Positions 52,504 to 60,010 of a stretch of DNA of 64,000 bases are shown in pieces. Under the pieces are notes generated by a model that saw nothing but the letters and a program-made list of their open reading frames with translations, was not told the DNA's origin and searched no databases. Source of the stretch: Peribacillus simplex. Lineage in GTDB: Bacteria; Bacillota; Bacilli; Bacillales; DSM-1321. The DNA is taken from NCBI RefSeq assembly GCF_900156045.1, contig NZ_FTMX01000002.1, forward strand, positions 372,001-436,000. Reading direction: 5' to 3'. Made by a program: the position numbers and the translations under genes. Each line of letters begins with the position of its first letter. The first letter of the stretch is position 1.

Positions 52504-53595
52504 TCAATCCAATTTATGCAGACGGCTATTTATATACGTTGCACGGGCCTCAATGAATTTCAGGATGAATGCGGGCTCATTATCAAATTCCACAATATTA
52601 TCCTTGATATATGGATCTTTTGAAACATAAGGTCTTATTTGATCATGCATTTCGTGAATGATAGGTTCCATATAGCCCACGTTAAAATGATTGATCAAAA
52701 TCTCCTTTAGAAGTTCTTTGTACCGGACACGAAATCCCCTTACATCAAGGATTCTAGCAGTCAATGTATTGAATCCCTCGATTCCCACATAATCCTCTTC
52801 CATCACTTTCCCGTTAACATCCCTTCCCCATGTCGCATCATAATCCCATGGAATCATTTCAAAGAGTCCAGTATCTCCATTTCGATACAAGGCATAGTTA
52901 TGAACGAACCCATCAAAGTTTTGCGTGAATATGACACCGGCCAGCCAGCGCAGGTACTTTTCCACATCAACATATTTTACGATTTCCTTTTCAAAATCCA
53001 CTCTTGAAATTGTATTGATTTGGAGGATCAACTCTTGTAAATATAATTCATCCTTTTCTGTCCCGCATTTTTTTTGATAGCCCATCTCCAATGATTTTTT
53101 GATTCCTTTATCCAAATCGCTCATCAATGAGAAATTGGCATCACCATCCACTGCATAGAAAATGGCACCCTTGGGCAGCCCCCTTGTCTTCAAATAATAT
53201 TCATCCACCGATTCCAATTCTAGGTAGATCCCTTCGTCCTTTCCGTTCAGATTCAGGAAAACGAACTGGGAGTTCGGTGATAAGGTGCCTATATCCGCAA
53301 AAAAGTCTAAAGATAATTTATTTCTTAGTAAAGATTTATCTTTATATTCGGCATTTAAATGAACTTCCTTGGCATTCCTAAAAGTATTAGGTTTATAAAA
53401 GACTACATTATAGGATTTTTTGCGAAAACCGCGGATATGTGAGCCACGGTAAACAATATCAATATCAAGTTTTTTTCTGTTAAGTGTTAACTTTGCCGGT
53501 AAAGGATCATTGCACCATATATCTCTGCGAAGTTCCATTAAATTAACTGGTGGAATAAAAAGCTGGTACACAGGCAGCTTCTTGTCAGAATTCAT
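52504..53595 (-). CDS. cotH: CotH-family spore coat protein kinase
   Basis: A 363-residue atypical kinase of the CotH family, which phosphorylates serines of spore coat proteins such as CotB and CotG. Typical motifs are YRGSHIRGFRKKSY near residue 50, the NFDGFVHNYALYRN segment and the metal-binding MIPWDYDATWG. The start at 53595 follows AGGGAAGGGTTAT; an earlier ATG (53625) would lie within three bases of a sigma-K-like -10 box (CATAATTTA) and is rejected. It is divergent from a CotG-like gene, as expected for a kinase and its substrate. Confidence 0.88.
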   Translation of the reverse strand: MNSDKKLPVYQLFIPPVNLMELRRDIWCNDPLPAKLTLNRKKLDIDIVYRGSHIRGFRKKSYNVVFYKPNTFRNAKEVHLNAEYKDKSLLRNKLSLDFFADIGTLSPNSQFVFLNLNGKDEGIYLELESVDEYYLKTRGLPKGAIFYAVDGDANFSLMSDLDKGIKKSLEMGYQKKCGTEKDELYLQELILQINTISRVDFEKEIVKYVDVEKYLRWLAGVIFTQNFDGFVHNYALYRNGDTGLFEMIPWDYDATWGRDVNGKVMEEDYVGIEGFNTLTARILDVRGFRVRYKELLKEILINHFNVGYMEPIIHEMHDQIRPYVSKDPYIKDNIVEFDNEPAFILKFIEARATYINSRLHKLD

Positions 53596-53627
53596 ATAAC
53601 CCTTCCCTTTCACGTTCACTTTCATAT

Positions 53628-53636
53628 TAAATTATG
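53628..53636 (-). promoter_or_regulatory. Sigma-K-like -10 box of cotH
   Basis: CATAATTTA on the minus strand matches the sigma-K -10 consensus CATAnnnTA, about 30 bases before the chosen cotH start. Confidence 0.5.
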
Positions 53637-53714
53637 TAAAGAAGCGAGGAGTGTCACCCCAAAAAAAATTTATTAAAAATTGTGCTATTATCTCTGGCAT
53701 ATTACGTACAAGCG

Positions 53715-53723
53715 CATAGTTTA
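53715..53723 (+). promoter_or_regulatory. Sigma-K-like -10 box of the CotG-like gene
   Basis: CATAGTTTA matches CATAnnnTA, 27 bases before the start codon, consistent with late mother-cell expression. Confidence 0.5.
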
Positions 53724-53749
53724 ACGTATAGAAAGGGGGATAAATAAAT

Positions 53750-54211
53750 ATGTCTGACATCATTCGAAATATACAAGTTGCGGTGGATAGAGCCAATTCC
53801 TTCGGGTTAGGCGATTTTATGCATAATGACCCATGTTCAAAAGGCCGTTCTTCACGTAAAAACAACAATAATAGGCGAACTTCCCGCCGCAGAAGCACTA
53901 AACGTCGCACTAGCAGGAGGAGGTCCACTCGCAACACGCAAAGACGCACTAGCAGGAGAAGGTCCACTTTCTGTACGCAAAGGCGCACTAGCAGGAGGAG
54001 GTCCACTTGCCGCACGCAAAGGCGCACTAGCAGGAGGAGGTCCACTTGCCGCACGCAAAGGCGCACTAGCAGGAGGAGGTCCACTTGCCGTAGACAAAGG
54101 CGCACCAGCAGGAGGAGGTCCACTTGCAGCAGACGAAGGCGCTCCAACAGAAACCACTGCAGTTGGCTTTGCGGCAATAACTTTCGCAATAGACGGAGAC
54201 GGTGCTTCTAG
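53750..54211 (+). CDS. CotG-like Arg/Ser-rich repeat spore coat protein
   Basis: A 153-residue, very basic protein. After MSDIIRNIQVAVDRANSFGL and a short linker come about seven tandem 13-residue units of the type RRTSRRRSTxxTQ (39-bp DNA repeat, about 53878-54145), then a Cys/Arg tail. Two other plus-strand readings and one minus-strand reading are also open, but the first unit uses TCC/CGC/AGC where later units use AGC/AGG/TCC, keeping R and S only in this frame. AAAGGGGGAT precedes the ATG. The Ser-rich basic repeats and divergent cotH suggest a CotG-type substrate of the CotH kinase. Confidence 0.8.
   Translation: MSDIIRNIQVAVDRANSFGLGDFMHNDPCSKGRSSRKNNNNRRTSRRRSTKRRTSRRRSTRNTQRRTSRRRSTFCTQRRTSRRRSTCRTQRRTSRRRSTCRTQRRTSRRRSTCRRQRRTSRRRSTCSRRRRSNRNHCSWLCGNNFRNRRRRCF
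53878..54145 (+). repeat. Tandem 39-bp coding repeats of the CotG-like gene
   Basis: Units of 39 bases (AGGCGCACTAGCAGGAGGAG then GTCCACTTGCCGCACGCAA) repeat about seven times. Central units are identical and edge units diverged, the usual pattern of expansion and contraction in the middle of an array. Confidence 0.85.
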
Positions 54212-54287
54212 TTTCATGGTTCCGTTTTAATGTACAACTAATATTTTTTACTGGATAGTAAGCTTCACTTTAAAGTCCAATTTCTAT

Positions 54288-54333
54288 AAAAAAACACAAA
54301 CTCGTCGTAAATTGGGCGAGTTTTGTGTTTTTA
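54288..54333 (+). terminator. Terminator of the CotG-like gene
   Basis: AAAACACAAACTCG pairs with CGAGTTTTGTGTTTT, followed by TTT; a 14-bp stem. Confidence 0.8.
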
Positions 54334-54382
54334 AAAGGCTGTTTTCGCATACTTTGTTGCTATTTACCAAGTAAAGCGGTGT

Positions 54383-54510
54383 GGTTGATTTCCCCTCCAG
54401 ATGCTCGCTTTCCGCGGGGCGGGCGGTGAGCCTCCTCGGCGTAAACGCCTGTGGGGTCTCACCTGTCCCGCTGCTCCCGCAGGAGTCTCGCACTTCCGCT
54501 CCAATCAACC
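54383..54510. repeat. GC-rich palindromic intergenic repeat of Bacillus type
   Basis: A 128-bp segment bounded by GGTTGATT and its inverted copy AATCAACC, with an inner stem GTGAGCC...GGGTCTCAC. It is much richer in GC than its surroundings. Such palindromic repeats recur between genes of Bacillaceae. It is non-coding here, and open frames over it are accidental. Confidence 0.65.
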
Positions 54511-54579
54511 TTAAATCGTTTCGTTTTAAAAACAACGATCGATATATCCATTCAAATGTCCAGTTCCTAAAAAATAAAA

Positions 54580-54604
54580 AACACTGTCATTTATAATGAT
54601 AGTG
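54580..54604 (-). terminator. Orphan hairpin with T-run on the minus strand
   Basis: CACTATCATT pairs with AATGACAGTG, followed by TTTTTTATTTTTT on the minus strand. It is a second stop signal behind the DUF3870 operon. Confidence 0.55.
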
Positions 54605-54636
54605 GACTTATTTGCCATGTACCTGAACCTATAAAA

Positions 54637-54672
54637 AAGGATCCTACCCTTTTTACATACGGTAGGATCCTT
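54637..54672 (-). terminator. Terminator of the CoA-transferase operon
   Basis: AAGGATCCTACC and GGTAGGATCCTT form a perfect 12-bp stem, with a T-run on the minus strand, 11 bases past the DUF3870 stop. Confidence 0.85.
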
Positions 54673-54682
54673 CCAGTTTCTC

Positions 54683-54997
54683 TTATTTAACGGAGACCAA
54701 TTCGAACTGTGCATACACATCCTTCAGCCCTGCTTGAATGGCTTGACCAGCCTTCCCACGATAATGCATTTGTACACGATCAATCAATTCTTCGAGACCA
54801 TCTTTCAGGCAATAACCGCGCAGCAGTTGACGAATGAATTCCCTGCCATGTTCTGTAGCAAGTGTACAGGAAGCCTCGACTATTACACCATATTTAAAGT
54901 CAAGCTCTACCGTGATCGTGATGGAATCATATATATTTCTCGCTGCCATCCCTTGTGGAAGTTTTGCATGCCCTGCAATGAAGTATGTGTTCATCAT
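54683..54997 (-). CDS. DUF3870 protein
   Basis: A 104-residue protein starting MMNTYFIAGHAKLPQGMAAR, with VVEASCTLATEHGREFIRQLL-like core and a C-terminal helix. This is the DUF3870 pattern, of unknown function. Its start (54997 or one codon later) follows GAGGAGATCAG and overlaps nothing; it lies 20 bases after the acyl-CoA dehydrogenase gene, so it is the third gene of that operon. The context suggests a helper in acyl-CoA catabolism, by inference only. Confidence 0.75.
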   Translation of the reverse strand: MMNTYFIAGHAKLPQGMAARNIYDSITITVELDFKYGVIVEASCTLATEHGREFIRQLLRGYCLKDGLEELIDRVQMHYRGKAGQAIQAGLKDVYAQFELVSVK

Positions 54998-55017
54998 CTG
55001 ATCTCCTCTATCTATAG

Positions 55018-56226
55018 TTAATGGACGGAAACTTGCTCGAAGGGCCATGCAGGCAATTGCTTACGAAGCTCTTTATCTTGTCTGTAGCCAAGTGCGTATT
55101 CGCCCTGCATTACAGTATGAATCTCACGGGTTCCTTCGTAAATGACCGGGGCTTTTGAATTCCGCAGAAAACGTTCCACTGGATATTCATCCGAGTAGCC
55201 GTAGGCACCATGAATTTGAACAGCATCATTGGCCGCTTCGTTAGCAGCATTACATGATATCCACTTTGCAAGTGATGTTTCCTTCGTATTCCTTTTTCCT
55301 TGATTTTTCAAGGTACCCGCTTTAAAGACCAGCAATCTGGAAATCTCTAAATTTGCGGTCATCTTGGCAATCATCTGTTGAACGAGCTGATGCCTGCCAA
55401 TCTCTTTTCCGAATGTACTTCGTTCATGGCAATACTTCAAGCTTGCTTCCAGGCTTGCTTCTATTAACCCTACAGCACCTGCGGCCACTGTAAACCGGCC
55501 GCTGTCCAATGCCGACATGGAAATTTTAAAGCCCTCACCTTCTTCACCAAGCCTATTCTCCACCGGAACTTTTACATCCGTTAAAAAGATTTCGCCTGTA
55601 TTCCCTGCACGAATTCCTAATTTACCTTTGATGGCTTTCGACTCCACTCCCTCGAAAGTCCGTTCCACAATAAAAGCAGTGATTCCCCTTGAACCGGCAT
55701 CATGATCCGTCTTGGCGAAAATGAGGAAATGATCTGCATAATCACAGAGCGAAATCCATGTTTTTGAACCGTTCAAGATATAATGGCCCCCAACACGTTT
55801 TGCCGTTGATTTCATTGCCGCAACATCAGACCCTGCATTCGGTTCAGTCAGCCCAAAAGCGCCAATTTTGATCCCTTTTGCCTGCGGTACTAAATATTTC
55901 TGTTTTTGTTCTTCCGTCCCCCATTGCAGCAAGGTCATGCTATTTAACCCTGTATGTACAGAAACTGCAGTTCGGTAAGCCGTATCGCCTCGTTCCAGCT
56001 CTTCACAAACGATGGCAAGGGTATTATAATCCATTCCGACTCCACCATACTCTTCAGGTATACAAACGCCCATCAACTGCAATTCCGCTAACCTTTTTAA
56101 AATATGCGGCTGGAATTGACCTTGCCTATCCCACTCTTGAATGTATGGGATGATTTCCTTATCCACAAATTTCCTTACCACTTTCTTCACACTTTGCTGC
56201 TCTTCTGTTAATTCGAAATTCATCAT
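55018..56226 (-). CDS. Acyl-CoA dehydrogenase, glutaryl-CoA dehydrogenase-like
   Basis: A 402-residue FAD enzyme of the acyl-CoA dehydrogenase family. IGAFGLTEPNAGSDVAAMKS binds FAD and substrate, and the catalytic glutamate is in VIYEGTREIHTVMQ near the C-terminus. TAYRTAVSVHTGL resembles the glutaryl-CoA dehydrogenase segment with the substrate-binding arginine (GYRSAMSVQSS), so a dicarboxylyl-CoA substrate is possible. It is 11 bases after a class III CoA-transferase gene, as in glutarate degradation clusters. A branched- or short-chain substrate remains possible. Confidence 0.82.
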   Translation of the reverse strand: MMNFELTEEQQSVKKVVRKFVDKEIIPYIQEWDRQGQFQPHILKRLAELQLMGVCIPEEYGGVGMDYNTLAIVCEELERGDTAYRTAVSVHTGLNSMTLLQWGTEEQKQKYLVPQAKGIKIGAFGLTEPNAGSDVAAMKSTAKRVGGHYILNGSKTWISLCDYADHFLIFAKTDHDAGSRGITAFIVERTFEGVESKAIKGKLGIRAGNTGEIFLTDVKVPVENRLGEEGEGFKISMSALDSGRFTVAAGAVGLIEASLEASLKYCHERSTFGKEIGRHQLVQQMIAKMTANLEISRLLVFKAGTLKNQGKRNTKETSLAKWISCNAANEAANDAVQIHGAYGYSDEYPVERFLRNSKAPVIYEGTREIHTVMQGEYALGYRQDKELRKQLPAWPFEQVSVH

Positions 56227-56237
56227 TAATATTCCTC

Positions 56238-57425
56238 CTAAATAATTTTATTTTCCTTGAATTTGCTTATTTGGTCTGGACTATATCCAATTTCAGCCAA
56301 AATGGAACCGGTATGCTCACCATACAGTGGCGGATGCTTTCTCATCGTAACCGGCGTTCTTGAAAGGTTCAGTGGCGATCCCGTCACTCTAAGATCTTCG
56401 ATTGTGGGATGTTCCATGTTCACCAACATGCCCCTTGCGATAATTTGCGGGTCATCGAACATCTCTGCGATATCATTAATCGGGCCATTGGGTATCCCTG
56501 CATCATCAAATAGCCTTTTCCATTCTTTCTTTGTCTTTCCTTTCAACAAATCCTCTATTATCGGTATTAATCCTTCCTTGTTCAGCAAACGTTTTTCATT
56601 ATGCTTAAACTGTTCCTGCTCTGCTAAATCAGGTCTGCCTATAACAGCTGAAAACCTCCTGAACTGATCATCATTTCCTACAGCCACAACAAGCTCCCCA
56701 TCACTTGTCCGGAACGTTTGGTATGGGACGATATTGGGATGTTGGTTTCCCATTCGTGCAGGGGTCTGGCCACTGAATAAATAGTTGCTGGCGACATTCA
56801 CCAATGAAGAAACCTGGCAATCCATTAACGAAATATCAATTTCCTGTCCTTCCCCCGCTTTATCCCTATGATGCAATGCGGATAAAATGCCAATGCATGT
56901 ATACAAGCCAGTCAATATGTCAGCTATGGCCACCCCGACCTTCACCGGGCTTCCATCTTTTTCCCCTGTGATGCTCATCAAACCACTCATCGCTTGAATG
57001 ATATAATCATAGCCAGGCAAATCTTTATAAGGTCCGGTTAAACCAAATCCCGTAATCGAGGCCATGATCAGTTTGGGGTTGCATTCCTTTAAATCCTCAT
57101 AACCCAACCCCATTTTATCCAACGTGCCTGTCTTGAAATTTTGAATCACGATATCCCCTGAAGACACCAACTTCCGGAAGATCTCTTTCCCTTGTTCCGA
57201 CTTTAAATTCAAGGTCATGCTTTGCTTATTTCGATTGGCACATAAATAGTAAGCGCTTTCTCCTTGGGCGAATGGCGGACCCCATCCTCTCGTTTCATCC
57301 CCTGCCTCATGATGCTCGATTTTAATAACATCGGCACCCAAATCACCGAGAATCATTGAACAATACGGCCCCGCCAAAACACGGGATACATCGATAATCC
57401 TGACTCCTTCCAAAGCTCCATTCAT
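56238..57425 (-). CDS. Class III (CaiB/BaiF) CoA-transferase
   Basis: A 395-residue CoA-transferase that activates a carboxylic acid by moving CoA from a donor such as succinyl-CoA. The N-terminus MNGALEGVRIIDVSRVLAGP then CSMILGDLGADVIKIE is diagnostic, and the aspartate of GQEIDISLMDCQ is the catalytic residue. The start at 57425 follows AAAGGGGTGATGAT; the frame runs 37 codons further but only through the leader terminator. It is the first gene of a three-gene operon with acyl-CoA dehydrogenase and DUF3870. Glutarate is a candidate acid, by analogy with SUGCT/GCDH pairs. Confidence 0.87.
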   Translation of the reverse strand: MNGALEGVRIIDVSRVLAGPYCSMILGDLGADVIKIEHHEAGDETRGWGPPFAQGESAYYLCANRNKQSMTLNLKSEQGKEIFRKLVSSGDIVIQNFKTGTLDKMGLGYEDLKECNPKLIMASITGFGLTGPYKDLPGYDYIIQAMSGLMSITGEKDGSPVKVGVAIADILTGLYTCIGILSALHHRDKAGEGQEIDISLMDCQVSSLVNVASNYLFSGQTPARMGNQHPNIVPYQTFRTSDGELVVAVGNDDQFRRFSAVIGRPDLAEQEQFKHNEKRLLNKEGLIPIIEDLLKGKTKKEWKRLFDDAGIPNGPINDIAEMFDDPQIIARGMLVNMEHPTIEDLRVTGSPLNLSRTPVTMRKHPPLYGEHTGSILAEIGYSPDQISKFKENKII

Positions 57426-57629
57426 ATCATCACCCCTTTCAAACTGTCGGGATACACAAAAAAGAGCCAGTAAAACCAACAATGTCATTACATTGAATGT
57501 TTCACTGACCCTTATCCACGAACTGTCTTCCTGCAAAGGAAGATCAAGTGAACCAAGTCAATTTTTATGGATTCCAGTTTTATGACAAGCCGGCCATGCA
57601 GCAAGGTAACTTGCTGTCATCGGTTTGGT
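57426..57629 (-). promoter_or_regulatory. Structured leader with terminator before the CoA-transferase operon
   Basis: From a promoter at 57636-57664 the minus-strand transcript has about 200 bases before the start codon. It contains CAGCAAG-TTAC-CTTGCTG enclosed by an ATGACA/TGTCAT pair, a TCTTCC-TTTGCA-GGAAGA hairpin, and a terminator (57459-57509) in which GTCAGTGAAAC pairs with GTTTTACTGGC, followed by TTTTTTG. The layout suggests transcription attenuation. It matches no riboswitch or T-box consensus that I know. Confidence 0.55.
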
Positions 57630-57635
57630 AAATTA

Positions 57636-57664
57636 AGTATAGTCTTATTTTTTGAATTTTGCAA
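57636..57664 (-). promoter_or_regulatory. Promoter of the CoA-transferase operon
   Basis: TTGCAA (57659-57664) and TATACT (57636-57641), 17 bases apart on the minus strand. Confidence 0.65.
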
Positions 57665-57880
57665 TAATTTTGTTCGGGTGTTTTCATTACTTCCACTGAA
57701 ATACGCTTTAACATACTTCCCGTTTAATATAAAAATACATCCCTCAATCCGGGGTAATCGGAAATTGCCTTTATTCGTGAGGCATGGGATGATTGAATAT
57801 GCATAGTTGTCAATATAAGAATTTTTCATACTATCGATTACCGCTCGACAGACTAGGAAAGATTAAAAGGAGATGGCGAT

Positions 57881-58819
57881 ATGGACAATAAAAAAGCGGA
57901 AATAATCGAAGCGATTAAGAAATACCACACTATTATCATTCATCGCCATGTTCATCCGGATCCGGATGCATTGGGATCACAAATCGGTTTAAAGAAGCTA
58001 TTGAAGCATTCCAATCCTTCTAAAGAAGTCTATGCGGTAGGCGAGGAAGTGGATAAGCTTCTATTCATTGGTGATATGGATGTCATTTCCGATAAGAAAT
58101 ACAAAGGTGCCTTAGTGATTGTTTGTGATACTGCCAACATTTCTCGGATCAGTGATACCCGATATGACCACGGGGACATGCTAATCAAAATTGACCACCA
58201 TCCCGATTATGAGCAATTTGGTGATCTTTCTTGGGTCGACCCTTCTTATAGCTCTGCCAGTGAAATGCTTGTTGATTTATTCTTGGAATTTCCAGAAGGC
58301 TTTATCATGAATAAAGAAGCGGCTAAATCATTTTATGCAGGAATACTTAGTGATACAGGTAATTTCATGAATGGGAATACAACTTCCAGGACATTAAAAA
58401 TGGTTTCGCACTTAAGAACTTATAATATTCATCCAGAAAGAATCCATAACAGCCTTAATATAAAGACTAAAAACGCGTCAAGACTAAAAACGGACATCCT
58501 CATGAGCTTCAATGTAACCGATAAAGGGGTAGCTTACTTCATTATTACGGAGGATCTGTTAAATATGTATGGCGTGGATCGAATAGAAGCCTCGAATTTA
58601 GTTAATACACTATCGAATGTCAGGAGCAATAAAATCTGGGCTTTCTTCATCGAATATCCTTCTGAAATCCGTGTCAGGATACGTTCACGGAATATTCCCA
58701 TCGCTTCAGTCGCACGTCAATTCAATGGTGGAGGACATTCACTGGCTTCAGGCGCTACCATCCATTCCTGGGATGAGGTTGATCATGTTATCCAAGCATT
58801 GGATCAAGTCTGCCCATAA
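57881..58819 (+). CDS. nrnA: DHH/DHHA1 phosphoesterase (nanoRNase/pAp phosphatase)
   Basis: A 312-residue protein with an N-terminal DHH domain (VHPDPDALGSQIGL, VIVCDTANISR, IKIDHHPDY) and a C-terminal DHHA1 domain ending in FNGGGHSLASGAT. The length and motifs match B. subtilis NrnA (YtqI), which degrades short RNAs and dephosphorylates pAp, a by-product of sulfate reduction. AAGGAGATGGCGAT precedes the ATG. It is convergent with the sulfonate transporter operon. NrnB-like function cannot be excluded. Confidence 0.88.
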   Translation: MDNKKAEIIEAIKKYHTIIIHRHVHPDPDALGSQIGLKKLLKHSNPSKEVYAVGEEVDKLLFIGDMDVISDKKYKGALVIVCDTANISRISDTRYDHGDMLIKIDHHPDYEQFGDLSWVDPSYSSASEMLVDLFLEFPEGFIMNKEAAKSFYAGILSDTGNFMNGNTTSRTLKMVSHLRTYNIHPERIHNSLNIKTKNASRLKTDILMSFNVTDKGVAYFIITEDLLNMYGVDRIEASNLVNTLSNVRSNKIWAFFIEYPSEIRVRIRSRNIPIASVARQFNGGGHSLASGATIHSWDEVDHVIQALDQVCP

Positions 58820-58902
58820 CGAGGAATTCATGACCTGCCGTGGTTATATGTATGATTATGATCCCAGGCGCAATACGATGGAATTTCAGCCTTGACCTGA
58901 TT

Positions 58903-58945
58903 ACAAAAAAAGCGCCAAAGCCAGGATGGCTGAGGCGCTTGCTTG
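58903..58945 (-). terminator. Terminator of the sulfonate transporter operon
   Basis: AAGCGCC pairs with GGCGCTT, with an inner AGCC/GGCT stem, and TTTTTTT follows on the minus strand. Confidence 0.8.
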
Positions 58946-58952
58946 TTTCAAC

Positions 58953-59969
58953 TTATTTGGACACTTCTTCAAGAATTGATAAATCGATCATGCCTTTTAT
59001 ATCATTGCTAGGGATATAACCAGCTTCTTTGCTTATGTCTGCCATTTCCTGAATGACTTGCTCATTAACTTCAGTTGTCACTTCAAGGCGTGAAAATGCT
59101 GAAGCCACTTCTTCTTTACTTAATTCTTTTCCAGTCAGTTCCTTCAGATGCTTAATAACCAGCTCTTGGCTTTCTTCAGGGTTGTCTTGTATAAACTTCA
59201 CCGCTTTTTCATGCGCCTTCAAATAAGAAGCAGCGAGCCCCTTTTTATCCAAGAACTTCTGGCTTGCAGCCACTACCGTGTTAGGTGAATCTTTCCCCCA
59301 TGCAAATTGATCCCAGTCAAGCAATAACTTTCCTTTTGCCTGGTTTTCCAATACATAACCCCATGGTTCCTGGGTTGCTGCTGCATCGACAGATTTTTGG
59401 ACAAAAAGTGCGGTTGTGTCAGCAGGTGCTGCTGCATACAGCTCGACTGTCCCCCCATTCGTAGTCGGTTTTAAGTCAACATCTTGAAGGGCCTTCCTAA
59501 GCATGACATCCTGTGTGCTTCCAATGACGGGAATCGCTACCTTTTTACCGCCCAAATCTTTTAAATCCGTAACTTTGCTGCCCTCGCTAGCCACAAGTAC
59601 GGCACCTCCATTAACAGCCCCGGAGATCAAGTGGTATTCAGGGTTTTTTACGTAAAAGTTAAGCAATGGACCAGGCCCGACCGTTCCGACATCAATGGCG
59701 TTTGTAGCCATTGCTTCCATGAATAATCCGCCATTGGCCACTGTCTTGGTTTCAATCTTAACATCTTTACCGAACTCTTCTTCGAAAAAGCCCTTTTCGA
59801 GTGCAATGATCGTTGCACTGTGGGTTAAGTTAGGAAAATATCCAATTTTCACGGATTTCCCCCCCGAACCTTCTCCTTCTTCATCATTGCTGCTGGATTG
59901 AGTGCATCCGCTTACTATTCCGATTAACAACACAGACAAAATAAGGGCAAAAAATGATTTTTTCAGCAT
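58953..59969 (-). CDS. ssuA: Sulfonate/taurine-type ABC transporter substrate-binding lipoprotein
   Basis: A 338-residue lipoprotein with lipobox IVSGC (Cys near residue 22). The mature protein has the SsuA/TauA/NMT1-like fold: VKIGYFPNLTHSATIIALEKGFFEEEF, AMATNAIDVGTVGPGPLLN, and AATQEPWGYVLE. It captures an organosulfur or related compound outside the cell. It is the last gene of an operon with an ATPase and a permease. Nitrate, taurine or thiamine-precursor specificity is possible for the family; no SsuD monooxygenase is adjacent. Confidence 0.78.
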   Translation of the reverse strand: MLKKSFFALILSVLLIGIVSGCTQSSSNDEEGEGSGGKSVKIGYFPNLTHSATIIALEKGFFEEEFGKDVKIETKTVANGGLFMEAMATNAIDVGTVGPGPLLNFYVKNPEYHLISGAVNGGAVLVASEGSKVTDLKDLGGKKVAIPVIGSTQDVMLRKALQDVDLKPTTNGGTVELYAAAPADTTALFVQKSVDAAATQEPWGYVLENQAKGKLLLDWDQFAWGKDSPNTVVAASQKFLDKKGLAASYLKAHEKAVKFIQDNPEESQELVIKHLKELTGKELSKEEVASAFSRLEVTTEVNEQVIQEMADISKEAGYIPSNDIKGMIDLSILEEVSK

Positions 59970-60010
59970 ATTTTTCTCTCCTTTTGGACTATTATTTTAT
60001 TAAACTACCG

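Noticed and set aside
53878-54145. Regular 39-bp repeats that could be mistaken for a CRISPR array
   Set aside because: The units are contiguous without unique spacers and encode in-frame 13-residue repeats.
53826-54230. Open frame with Gly/Ala/Pro-rich 13-residue repeats (GALAGGGPLAARK) overlapping the CotG-like gene
   Set aside because: It has no ribosome site, and diverged repeat units are synonymous only in the Arg/Ser frame. The antisense frame at 53852-54217 is open for the same reason (GC-rich repeats).
54284-54535. Minus-strand 83-codon frame
   Set aside because: It lies across the GC-rich palindromic repeat and the CotG terminator, with no ribosome site.
57426-57629. T-box, lysine or glycine riboswitch in the CoA-transferase leader
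   Set aside because: The T-box sequence AGGGTGGNACCGCG and the consensus cores of the lysine and glycine riboswitches are absent.
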